A stretch of 64,000 bases of DNA from Namhaeicola litoreus (GTDB lineage: Bacteria; Bacteroidota; Bacteroidia; Flavobacteriales; Flavobacteriaceae). Below, one piece after another: positions 25,745-33,535 of this stretch (the stretch's first letter is position 1; every line of letters starts with the position of its first letter). The notes below the pieces were generated by a model. That model did not search any database. It had not been told where the DNA came from and was given only the letters and a program-made list of their open reading frames with translations. The translations under genes and the position numbers were made by a program. Location of the stretch: positions 868,001 to 932,000 of the forward strand of contig NZ_JBHTMY010000002.1 in the NCBI RefSeq assembly GCF_042679565.1. The letters are read 5' to 3'.

Positions 25745-26500
25745 ATGGGGAAATTAGATAATAAAGTAGCTGTAGTGACCGGTGGAGGTCGTGATATTGG
25801 TCGTGCAGTTTGTGTTAAGCTCGCCAAAGAAGGAGCTAAAGTCGTTGTAAATTATTTTGACAGCGAAGCAGATAGAGATTCTACGATGGCTGCGATCAAA
25901 GCTGTAGGAGGAGAAGCAATTGCAGTATATGCTGATGTGACTAATCGCAAGGAGATAGACCATATGGTGACAAAGACCAAAGAGGCGTTTGGAGACAAGG
26001 TTGATATTTTGGTGAATGTGGCTGGCGGTTTATTTGCGAGAAAGACGATAGAAGAATTAGATGAAGATTTTTATGACTTGGTCATGAATGTCAATTTTAA
26101 ATCTACCGTCTTTGTGACACAAGCCTTTAAAGCCCATATGGGTAAAGGGTCTGCCATTGTGAACTTTGCCTCTCAGGCTGGTCGTGATGGAGGTGGACCC
26201 GGATCAGCCATTTATGCCTCATCCAAGGGTGCTGTAATGACTTTGACGAGAAATTGGGCGAAAGAATTTGGACCACAAGGAATTAGAATTAACGCAGTGT
26301 GTCCGGGGATGATCGCCACTAAATTCCATGATGATTTTACCAAAAACGAAGTAAGGGTTAATGTAGCGAATGCAACGCCATTAAGACGTGAAGGAACAGC
26401 GGAGGAGGTTGCAGATTTGGTCGCTTACTTGGCCAGTGACGAATCCTCTTTCTTAACCGGAAATAACATAGATATCAATGGGGGTCTGGCTTTTAGCTAA
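25745..26500 (+). CDS. SDR-family oxidoreductase, candidate DEH reductase (2)
   Basis: A 251-residue classical SDR with TGGGRDIG as the nucleotide-binding glycine motif (Arg in it, often seen in NADP(H) users), VNVAGG in place of NNAG, and Tyr157-x3-Lys161 in YASSK. The C-terminal AYLASDESSFLTGNNIDINGG is typical. It follows the first SDR by 20 bp. Flavobacterial alginate loci carry at least one SDR reducing DEH to 2-keto-3-deoxygluconate; this gene has the better cofactor motif for that, but the neighbour is equally possible. The pair may act on different stereoisomers or cofactors. Confidence 0.85.
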   Translation: MGKLDNKVAVVTGGGRDIGRAVCVKLAKEGAKVVVNYFDSEADRDSTMAAIKAVGGEAIAVYADVTNRKEIDHMVTKTKEAFGDKVDILVNVAGGLFARKTIEELDEDFYDLVMNVNFKSTVFVTQAFKAHMGKGSAIVNFASQAGRDGGGPGSAIYASSKGAVMTLTRNWAKEFGPQGIRINAVCPGMIATKFHDDFTKNEVRVNVANATPLRREGTAEEVADLVAYLASDESSFLTGNNIDINGGLAFS

Positions 26501-26585
26501 ACAATAAAACATCCGAAATAGTATTTATCCTTTTAAGGCCGGAATAATCAAAATTTTGTACTATTTCATCACTATTATTGAATAA

Positions 26586-26612
26586 TTGGGAGTAGGGTTA
26601 TACGTAGTTTTG
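26586..26612 (+). promoter_or_regulatory. Putative promoter of kdgK-pfp-eda
   Basis: TAGTTTTG at 26605-26612 fits the -7 consensus TAnnTTTG, and TTG at 26586-26588 lies 16 bp upstream as a possible -33 element, one base short of the usual spacing. No copy of the GntR-type dyad is near, so this block is probably controlled differently from blocks 1-4. Confidence 0.45.
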
Positions 26613-26664
26613 CTTCTGTTCAATGAAATCTAAATAATATTTTAAGTTCTAAAAAATTTAATCA

Positions 26665-27705
26665 ATGAAAAAAGTAGTCACCTTTGGAGAGATCATGTTG
26701 CGATTAGCTCCTCAAGGATTTTTAAGATTTTCACAAGCGAATAGCTTTGACGTGGTATATGGAGGCGGTGAGTCGAATGTAGCTGTTTCTTTGGCGAATT
26801 ACGGCGTGCCTGTGGATTTCGTAACCCGTTTACCCAAGAATGATATAGGAGAATGTGCCATGATGGAAATGCGCAAAAGAGGTGTTGGCGTAGAGCATAT
26901 CGTTTATGGGGGAGACCGTTTGGGCATCTATTTCTTAGAGACAGGTGCGGTGAGCAGAGGGTCAAAAGTGGTTTACGACAGAGCCCATTCTTCTATGTCT
27001 GAGATAGAGCCTGGGATGATCGACTGGGATAAAGTATTTGATGGAGCCACTTGGTTTCACTGGACAGGGATTACACCTGCCATTTCACAAGGAGCAGCAG
27101 ATGCTTGTTTAGAAGCGGTAAAAGCGGCTTCGGCCAAAGGAATCACGATTTCAACAGATTTGAATTACAGAGCCAAATTATGGAAATACGGAGGAGACAG
27201 AGAAAAGATCATGACAGAGCTCACATCCTATTGCGATGTGATCTTGGGCAATGAAGAAGATGCAGAAAAGCATTTTAACATACATCCTGAAGGTTTAGAT
27301 GTCACCAAACACGGTCATGATGTAAAAGCAGAAGCCTTTTTATCGGTTTGCCAGCAAATGATGAAAAAATTTCCTAGAGCTAAAAAAGTGATCACCACTT
27401 TGAGAGGTTCTATTTCTGCTTCACACAACACCTGGGCAGGCGTGTTGTACGATGGTAAAAAGATGTATGAAACACGTCAGTACCAGATTACAGATATCGT
27501 AGACAGAGTAGGTGGAGGCGATAGTTTTATGGGTGGTTTGATCTACGGGTTATTGCAATACCCGGAAGATGATCAAAATGCTTTAGACTTTGCAGTGGCA
27601 GCTTCATGTTTAAAACACACGATCAAAGGAGATGCGAATCTAGTTACGGTAGACGAAGTTGAAAAACTGATGGGCGGAGACGCCTCAGGTAGGGTAGCGA
27701 GATAA
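26665..27705 (+). CDS. kdgK: 2-keto-3-deoxygluconate kinase
   Basis: A 346-residue PfkB-family sugar kinase, matching KdgK in length and motifs: FGEIMLRLAP at the start, YGGGESNVAVSLANYG (substrate-binding GG), and the C-terminal ATP/anion-hole signature DRVGGGDSFMGGLIYG with catalytic base Asp286. It phosphorylates KDG to KDPG in the cytoplasm. Neighbours prove the context: KDPG aldolase is two genes downstream in the same direction and the DEH reductase candidates are upstream. The start at 26665 follows a 164-bp gap with a promoter-like element. Confidence 0.92.
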   Translation: MKKVVTFGEIMLRLAPQGFLRFSQANSFDVVYGGGESNVAVSLANYGVPVDFVTRLPKNDIGECAMMEMRKRGVGVEHIVYGGDRLGIYFLETGAVSRGSKVVYDRAHSSMSEIEPGMIDWDKVFDGATWFHWTGITPAISQGAADACLEAVKAASAKGITISTDLNYRAKLWKYGGDREKIMTELTSYCDVILGNEEDAEKHFNIHPEGLDVTKHGHDVKAEAFLSVCQQMMKKFPRAKKVITTLRGSISASHNTWAGVLYDGKKMYETRQYQITDIVDRVGGGDSFMGGLIYGLLQYPEDDQNALDFAVAASCLKHTIKGDANLVTVDEVEKLMGGDASGRVAR

Positions 27706-27723
27706 ACTTTTGGGAAAATTGTC

Positions 27724-28944
27724 ATGGCAATTCAAAAATCTATTCTGATTCTTTGTGGTGGTGGCCCGGCACCTGGGATAAATTCTGTGATCAGTACCGT
27801 AGCCAAGTCATTTTTAAATGATGGCTATAGAGTACTTGGTGTACACGAAGGGTTTAAAGGTTTATTTAGCGAAGAGCCTCAGCTCAAAGAACTGGATTTT
27901 TACCACGCAGACAGGATTTTTAGTCGGGGAGGATCTACCCTGATCATGAGTAGGTTTAAACCCAAAAATGAAAAATTAAATACAAAATTGTTTTCAGAGA
28001 ATAATGTGAAATTGTTGGTGAGTATAGGTGGTGATGACACCGCCTCTACTGCCAACAGAATTACTGATTATCTCCATAAAGAAAACATACATATTTCCAA
28101 TATTCATGTTCCTAAAACCATAGACAACGATTTGCCTTTGCCTGATCGGAATCCAACTTTCGGATTTCACTCGGCCAAAGATGAAGGAGTGCGAATAGGT
28201 AACACCATTTATGAAGACGCGAGAACGAGTCAGAATTGGTTTGTGATGTCTGCGATGGGAAGATCTGCAGGTCATTTAGCTTTCGGAATTGCCACCAGCT
28301 GTCACTTTCCTATGATGATCATTCCCGAGATGTTTGATAAGACATCCATCACCCTGGATAAGGTGATTAGTTTAGTGATTTCTTCTATCATCAAAAGAAA
28401 AATTTTAAATATCAATTATGGTGTGGCCCTTATTAGTGAGGGGGTTTTTCACTTTATGCCAAAAGAAGAATTAGATAAAATAGGCATAGAATTCACCTTT
28501 GATTCACACGGACATCCTGAACTGGGAAATGTGTCTAAGTCGCATATATTCAATGTTCTAGTACAGGAAAGACTAAATGAATTGGGAATGAATATCAAAA
28601 CGAGACCTGTAGAATTGGGTTATGAGTTGAGATGTTGCAGACCCATTGGATTTGATCTCACCTTGTGCACGTTATTGGGTATTGGGGTAAAAAAATTATT
28701 CGATGAAGGCATAAGTGGTTGCATGGTAACAGCCAATTCTAAAGGAGATGTTAGTCCGATCTATTTATCTGAATTGCAAAATGAGGAAGGCAAGATTCCT
28801 CCGCGTTTGGTGGATATCAATTCACAAATAGCAAAGCTCTGCTTCCAGAACATGCATTACATCACAAAAAAAGATTATAATTTAGCTAAACCATTTCTCA
28901 GCAATCCTGCTGAATATGATTTTGATAACCTATTAAACAAATAA
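27724..28944 (+). CDS. 6-phosphofructokinase, PPi-type by motif
   Basis: A 406-residue PFK-family protein: LCGGGPAPGINSVI at the N-terminus, SIGGDDT at residues 101-106 and PKTIDND at 130-136. Two positions separate ATP- from pyrophosphate-dependent enzymes. ATP enzymes have GGDGS and PGTIDND; this one has Asp105 and Lys131 at the two Gly positions, the combination of PPi-PFKs. The reaction would then be reversible, fructose-6-phosphate + PPi to fructose-1,6-bisphosphate + Pi. It lies 18 bp after kdgK and one base before the aldolase gene, an unusual place for a PFK. On alginate the Entner-Doudoroff route gives only triose units, so the reverse (gluconeogenic) direction is an attractive role. 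The pathway direction is inference. Confidence 0.85.
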   Translation: MAIQKSILILCGGGPAPGINSVISTVAKSFLNDGYRVLGVHEGFKGLFSEEPQLKELDFYHADRIFSRGGSTLIMSRFKPKNEKLNTKLFSENNVKLLVSIGGDDTASTANRITDYLHKENIHISNIHVPKTIDNDLPLPDRNPTFGFHSAKDEGVRIGNTIYEDARTSQNWFVMSAMGRSAGHLAFGIATSCHFPMMIIPEMFDKTSITLDKVISLVISSIIKRKILNINYGVALISEGVFHFMPKEELDKIGIEFTFDSHGHPELGNVSKSHIFNVLVQERLNELGMNIKTRPVELGYELRCCRPIGFDLTLCTLLGIGVKKLFDEGISGCMVTANSKGDVSPIYLSELQNEEGKIPPRLVDINSQIAKLCFQNMHYITKKDYNLAKPFLSNPAEYDFDNLLNK

Positions 28945-28945
28945 A

Positions 28946-29614
28946 ATGGCAAAATATACAAGATTAGAAGTTGCACAAGTGATGAAAGAAACGGGGATGG
29001 TTCCTTTATTTTTTCACAGCGATATAGAATTAGGAAAAATGGTGCTCAAAGCCTGTTACGATGGTGGGGCGAGGTTGATGGAATTTACCAGTCGTGGCGA
29101 TTTTGCTTTTGAAGTATTTGGGGCACTCAATAAATACGCTTTAAAAGAATTACCGGGAATGGTGATGGGTGTGGGCTCAGTAACTGATGCGGCCGCAGCT
29201 TCATTGTACATGCAACTAGGAGCAAATTTTATTGTAACACCTGTTTTGAGAGAAGACATTGCTGTAGTGTGTAACAGAAGAAAAGTATTGTGGTCTCCCG
29301 GATGTGGAACATTGACAGAAATAGCCAAAGCAGAAGAGCTGGGATGTGAGATCGTTAAACTGTTTCCAGGCGATATCTACGGACCTCAATTCGTAAAAGG
29401 AATCAAAGGTCCTCAACCATGGACAAGCATCATGCCTACAGGTGGCGTATCACCTGATGAAGCAAATCTAAAAGGATGGTTCGACGCCGGTGTAACTTGC
29501 GTTGGGATGGGTTCTCAATTGATCTCAAAAGATATTTTGGCAAATAGAGACTTTGACAAACTCGAGCAAAAAGTAAAAGAGGCACTGGCCATCATAAAAT
29601 CAGTGAGAAAATAA
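28946..29614 (+). CDS. eda: KDPG aldolase (2-dehydro-3-deoxy-phosphogluconate aldolase)
   Basis: A 222-residue class I aldolase that cleaves KDPG into pyruvate and glyceraldehyde-3-phosphate. Motifs: EFTSRG (counterpart of EVTLRT with the catalytic Glu), GVGSVTDAAAA, FIVTPV, WSPGCGTLTE, and EIVKLFPGD with the Schiff-base Lys138, then MPTGGVSPDEANL. It overlaps almost directly with the PFK gene (stop and start one base apart), so it is the last gene of the kdgK-PFK-eda operon, which closes the alginate pathway. A terminator follows. Confidence 0.93.
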   Translation: MAKYTRLEVAQVMKETGMVPLFFHSDIELGKMVLKACYDGGARLMEFTSRGDFAFEVFGALNKYALKELPGMVMGVGSVTDAAAASLYMQLGANFIVTPVLREDIAVVCNRRKVLWSPGCGTLTEIAKAEELGCEIVKLFPGDIYGPQFVKGIKGPQPWTSIMPTGGVSPDEANLKGWFDAGVTCVGMGSQLISKDILANRDFDKLEQKVKEALAIIKSVRK

Positions 29615-29662
29615 GAAAACAGAACACCAAGTATTTGGTTCGTGGTGAATCATAATAAGCAG

Positions 29663-29697
29663 AAAGCGGAAGGTAAAATTTGTTACTTTCCGCTTTT
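29663..29697 (+). terminator. Terminator after eda
   Basis: AAAGCGGAAGGTAA (29663-29676) pairs with TTACTTTCCGCTTT (29683-29696) with one G-U pair, a 14-bp stem with a six-base loop. It lies between convergent genes and could serve both strands. Confidence 0.8.
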
Positions 29698-29730
29698 ACG
29701 TTTGAATAGAGCATTATTCCCTATGTATTC

Positions 29731-30105
29731 TTAATGAACAGTGTCTATGTTTTTTTGATTTTTCACCTTTTTAATAAAAAGAAGAATAAATATAATTTTA
29801 AGGGTAATTCCTGTAAAAAAAAGAATGGTACCCAAAGGGTTTATGCCCGCTTTACGCATATAAATCCCCGTAAAAAAAAGTATCAATCCCGAAAGGAGGA
29901 ACAACAATTCTTTTCCGGGTTTATATTCGCCACTTTGGGCTTTACTCACGATATAAAGCGTTTTTAACAATACACCTGCCACCATGAAAGCAATGGATAA
30001 TGCTGTGAGACCAGTGATATTCTTTAAAACAATTCCCAAGATAAGTAGAATGATACCGCCAAAAAGTGTCTTTTTTGTTCCCATTTTTTTCATTTTTTCA
30101 ATCAT
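29731..30105 (-). CDS. Small four-helix membrane protein
   Basis: A 124-residue protein, mostly four hydrophobic segments (about residues 13-30, 33-52, 67-84 and 90-112) with basic ends (MIEKMKKMGTKK, and KKVKNQKN at the C-terminus). The stop is at 29731 and it converges on eda. I do not recognise a family; the GIILLILGIVLK and LLFLLSGLILFFTGIY repeats suggest two related hairpins, as in GldL/DoxX-like small proteins, but there is no firm match. The protein reads as real because the hydrophobic pattern is regular and the gene is otherwise isolated. Confidence 0.6.
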   Translation of the reverse strand: MIEKMKKMGTKKTLFGGIILLILGIVLKNITGLTALSIAFMVAGVLLKTLYIVSKAQSGEYKPGKELLFLLSGLILFFTGIYMRKAGINPLGTILFFTGITLKIIFILLFIKKVKNQKNIDTVH

Positions 30106-30319
30106 CTAAAAGTATAAAAGAAGTAGCACATGGTGAATGATTGATGTCATAGTTGATTAAAAATTGTAATTCTTAAAAGTGAACCTCACACTTTTGAGTA
30201 TCTTATTCTTCACTACATGATGATTACTTCTTTAAGTTTATCAATACCTCAGATTATTTTAACCAAAACCTATATTAAATAATATATTTGTTTTTTATCA
30301 ATTATAATTTACAAAGCCT

Positions 30320-31471
30320 ATGAGATTTGTAGTAATTTTTTCATTCCTTTTTTACTCTTTTGCAAGTTTAAACGCACAAACAAATTCTGATGATAGAGAT
30401 TGGGCAGGAAGATTTAGATATTTAGAAATAAAAGGACATACGGGAGGCCATTTGTATACTGGCAACGCATTAGCGGATGTGCTGGCAAACGGATATGGCG
30501 CGATAGAAGTCCGTTATGGTTGGCAACCTAGTGATCCGGAGCATTGGACAAATGCCTATGGATTTTCCTCTTATGGTCTTGGTTGGTATTCTGGTTATAT
30601 CGGTGATCTTGATATTTTTGGAAATCCAAATGCATTATTTGCCTTTATCAACTTTCCCTTAAGTAGCAGTAACAGAAGAAATGTTTTTCAAGTCAGTCCA
30701 GCGCTAGGATTGGCTTATAATCTAATCCCTTACGATGAAAATACTAATCCTTCAAACGATGCCATAGGGGCTGAATTTGCTTTTTATATTCATCTGGGAT
30801 TTGGTGCCGAATATCGTCTCACGAGAGAGACTGATTTGCTCTATGGCGTCGATGTCACTCATTTTAGCAATGGAAGAACTTTTACCCCGAATTATGGATT
30901 GAATATGTTTGGAATAAATGTGGGATTGAGGTATTTGTATAATGCAGACCAGAAAAAAATAGATAATGATCCATTTACCACCAATTTACTGCAAGCGAGA
31001 TTTAAAAGGCCAAAAAGCATTAAACCGACACGATTAAACAGCAGTCAGATTGAAGTTTTTCTCGGAGGAGGTACCGTACAAAATGAAGAGGATAGAGGAA
31101 CATCAACACGCTACTATACCTTTTCTGGAGCACTTGATTATAAATATAAACTAAACAAAATGCACGGATTTACAGCGGGATTGGATTTATTTTACGATGA
31201 AAGCTTGGTTTTAGAATACCCTGATTCTTCAGACCGCTTTCTTACAGGAGCACATTTAGGATACGACTTTATGTTTGGGAAATTTGCACTTCGCGTTCAA
31301 GGAGGGACCTACCTTGGCGATGATAAGGGTAAGGATAAAACATATGTACGCGCTGCTTTGCAGTATCATCTTACAGATTGGTTATTTGCACAGGCTGGTT
31401 TAAAAACTAAAAATGGATCGAGAGCAGATTGGGCAGAATTTGGTTTAGGGTTTATACCTTTTAATTTTTAA
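30320..31471 (+). CDS. PagL-like acyloxyacyl hydrolase (outer-membrane barrel)
   Basis: A 383-residue protein with a signal peptide ending SLNAQ. Residues about 30-210 resemble the lipid A deacylase PagL group annotated as acyloxyacyl hydrolase: repeated amphipathic strands and the motif VDVTHFSNGRTFTPNYGLNMFG, in which the His and Ser of HFSNG match the catalytic His-x-Ser of PagL. The second half (about 240-383) is a further run of beta-strands ending in IPFNF, so the barrel is longer than in classical PagL (about 185 residues). It probably sits in the outer membrane and removes a lipid A acyl chain. It stands alone after the alginate locus. Confidence 0.75.
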   Translation: MRFVVIFSFLFYSFASLNAQTNSDDRDWAGRFRYLEIKGHTGGHLYTGNALADVLANGYGAIEVRYGWQPSDPEHWTNAYGFSSYGLGWYSGYIGDLDIFGNPNALFAFINFPLSSSNRRNVFQVSPALGLAYNLIPYDENTNPSNDAIGAEFAFYIHLGFGAEYRLTRETDLLYGVDVTHFSNGRTFTPNYGLNMFGINVGLRYLYNADQKKIDNDPFTTNLLQARFKRPKSIKPTRLNSSQIEVFLGGGTVQNEEDRGTSTRYYTFSGALDYKYKLNKMHGFTAGLDLFYDESLVLEYPDSSDRFLTGAHLGYDFMFGKFALRVQGGTYLGDDKGKDKTYVRAALQYHLTDWLFAQAGLKTKNGSRADWAEFGLGFIPFNF

Positions 31472-31568
31472 TTGAAAGGAATTATAATTAAATGTAGGAT
31501 GTTTAAAATTTAATAAAAAACATCTCAAAATCAGTATATTTATAAAATAAATCACTAATTCTACCATC

Positions 31569-31997
31569 ATGAAAAAACAAGATTATTCTAACCATGCAAG
31601 ATTGGTTGGCGGATTTCACGGCTTTACATTTTTAGGCTTGGTCGCTTTACTCATCGGATCTATTGTCAATGTTGTAAAATCATCTCATGAAAATTTGTAT
31701 AGTGCTTCTTTATTGGTGCTGACATCTATTTTGTTGATTTTATTGGCTTTTTACGCCAGAAGTTTCGCCCTAAAAGCACAAGACAGAGCGATCAGGGCAG
31801 AAGAAAATATGAGACATTTTATACTTACACAAAAAATCTTGCCGAAAGAGTTGACGATCCGACAGATCATCGGTTTGCGCTTTGCCTCTGATGAAGAATA
31901 TTTGGCTTTGATACAAAGAGCGATCAAAGAAAATTTGAGCGAAAAAGAGATCAAAAAAGCCATAAAAAATTGGAAAGGAGATTATTACAGGGTATAA
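31569..31997 (+). CDS. DUF6526 family membrane protein
   Basis: A 142-residue protein common in Bacteroidetes. It has two transmembrane helices in the first half (FLGLVALLIGSIVNVV and SASLLVLTSILLILLAFYA) and then a charged cytoplasmic tail with AQDRAIRAEENMRHFILT and LTIRQIIGLRFASDEEYLALIQRAI, the conserved part of DUF6526. The function is unknown. The next gene starts 19 bp downstream and the two may share a transcript. Confidence 0.75.
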   Translation: MKKQDYSNHARLVGGFHGFTFLGLVALLIGSIVNVVKSSHENLYSASLLVLTSILLILLAFYARSFALKAQDRAIRAEENMRHFILTQKILPKELTIRQIIGLRFASDEEYLALIQRAIKENLSEKEIKKAIKNWKGDYYRV

Positions 31998-32016
31998 TGC
32001 TTTTGAATTTTAGCTA

Positions 32017-32550
32017 ATGAGAAATCAGATCGAGATGATTATTTTCTTGCTCTTTTGTTTTTCCTCCATAAATGCTCAGGAAAAATTATTGGGAATTTTA
32101 CCTTTGAGCAATGGAAAAGTAAGCTATTCAGGAGTAGAAACGGTTACAGGAACCAATATGACTCAATTACAACAACGGGCAATAAAATGGTTTCAGCCCC
32201 AAGAAAAAGATGCATCTCGTAGTATTATTTCAAAGACAGAAGAAAAAATACTTGGAAAGGGAAAATACAAGATACGCGCAAGAGGTGTTGGTTTAGTGGG
32301 TTATGACATGGAGATTCTGTACAGAATAGAAATAAGTTTTAATTCCGAAGGATACAATTACTTGTTGAATGAAGTGATAGGAACCACCGAAGGTAAATTT
32401 GACCTGATTGAAAAACCAATAGAAAATTGGAATGATGATTTTCAAAACGAAGAAAGAAGGAATAGTAAAAATCAAAAAGTTTATCCACAAGTAGATGAAG
32501 GAATGCGTGAGGTCATCGAAAGTTTAAAAGCTGCAATGAATGGCAAATGA
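32017..32550 (+). CDS. DUF4468-like secreted protein
   Basis: A 177-residue protein with a signal peptide ending SINAQ. The body (ILPLSNGKVSYSGVETVTGTNMTQLQQRAIKWF...DASRSIISKTEEKILGKGKYKIR) matches the TBP-like DUF4468 domain found in many secreted Bacteroidetes proteins: a beta-alpha start, a WF motif, and a YRIEISF strand. The function is unknown. It sits in a run of small genes in the same direction (31569-32931). Confidence 0.65.
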   Translation: MRNQIEMIIFLLFCFSSINAQEKLLGILPLSNGKVSYSGVETVTGTNMTQLQQRAIKWFQPQEKDASRSIISKTEEKILGKGKYKIRARGVGLVGYDMEILYRIEISFNSEGYNYLLNEVIGTTEGKFDLIEKPIENWNDDFQNEERRNSKNQKVYPQVDEGMREVIESLKAAMNGK

Positions 32551-32568
32551 GGGTAAAATGGTTTTGAA

Positions 32569-32931
32569 ATGATATCTTCTGTAAAATCGATCAGACCTTT
32601 TATTGGCGCAAAGAACATTGATATTTCACGGGCTTTTTACAAAGATTTTGGCTTTGAGGAAGTAGAGCTCGCGTCAAATTTATTTTATTTTAGATCAAGC
32701 CAATTTGGTTTCTATCTGCAAGATGCCTATGTAAAAGATTGGGTGGATAATACCATGTTGTTTTTGGAGGTAGAAAACCTAGAACATCACCTCAAAGGCC
32801 TAAAAGCTTTATCACTGGACAAGAAATATGTTGGGGTGCGCGTATCAGAGATCCATGATAAAGAATGGGGGAAAGAATATTTTGTTCACGATCCTTCTGG
32901 GATACTTTGGCATATAGGTGAGTTTGAATAA
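32569..32931 (+). CDS. VOC/glyoxalase-fold protein
   Basis: A 120-residue single VOC domain: SIRPFIGAKNIDISRAFYKDFGFEEVEL begins the first beta-alpha-beta-beta-beta unit and YFVHDPSGILWHIGEF ends the second, with the usual D-P-S-G-x-x-W. Relatives include bleomycin-resistance proteins and glyoxalases. The first metal His of glyoxalase I is not obvious here, so a binding rather than catalytic role is possible. It starts 18 bp after the DUF4468 gene. Confidence 0.75.
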   Translation: MISSVKSIRPFIGAKNIDISRAFYKDFGFEEVELASNLFYFRSSQFGFYLQDAYVKDWVDNTMLFLEVENLEHHLKGLKALSLDKKYVGVRVSEIHDKEWGKEYFVHDPSGILWHIGEFE

Positions 32932-33097
32932 GGTACTTGACCTAGAGTGAAGAACTCAATTTTTTAAATGAACAAAATCATGGTAATGGCTCTAGTCCGA
33001 AAGATTAGATCAATTGAGCAGTCATGTATTATTTAAACTATTTTAGTGTATCATATTGCCGAACAATATTTTTATATAATACAAGAGAGCGTTAAGC

Positions 33098-33322
33098 ATG
33101 GTAAAAATTTGGATCATAACAATAGCGGTTGCAATTTTCTTACTAATTAATGTCTTGTATTCAAGAATTCTCAAAGATTACGTAGCAAAGGCATTCGGCA
33201 AAAAATGGATAAATGCTTGGGGAAATAAACTGTACTTCTGGCAAAGTTCTATTTTCATAAGCACAGCGGGTACATTTTTATTCATGTATCTGTTAAAATG
33301 GTCAAATATTTTAACATTTTAA
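33098..33322 (+). CDS. Small two-helix membrane protein
   Basis: A 74-residue protein with two hydrophobic segments (residues 2-20 and 51-67) separated by a basic loop with KDYVAKAFGKKWINAWG. I recognise no family. A second short ORF (33298-33417) overlaps its 3' end in another frame, suggesting translational coupling. Codon use and the amphipathic pattern look genuine. Confidence 0.5.
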   Translation: MVKIWIITIAVAIFLLINVLYSRILKDYVAKAFGKKWINAWGNKLYFWQSSIFISTAGTFLFMYLLKWSNILTF

Positions 33323-33417
33323 TCACGCTATTAGCAATAATATCAACCTCATGCCATTGTTTCGGGATCAGATTTCCTAAATACAATGAGGGGGATGACT
33401 CCGTCCTACTTCGATAG
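33298..33417 (+). CDS. 39-residue lipoprotein-like small ORF
   Basis: An ATG inside the last codons of the preceding gene opens a 39-codon frame: a short basic start (MVKYFN), a hydrophobic stretch (ILITLLAIIS) and then T-S-C, a lipobox-like site at Cys19, followed by an 18-20 residue tail rich in charge. Overlap with the preceding 3' end would allow coupled translation. It is too short to judge by composition alone, and there is no known relative I can name. Confidence 0.4.
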   Translation: MVKYFNILITLLAIISTSCHCFGIRFPKYNEGDDSVLLR

Positions 33418-33535
33418 TTGCATTTTAGTTTTATAGAATGCATTCAAATATATTTTCTTCGTTTCTTAAAAAAATGTTTTTTTTTTCTATTTAAAATTGT
33501 CGACCTTTAGACATCAAACCTTAAACATTATTGAT

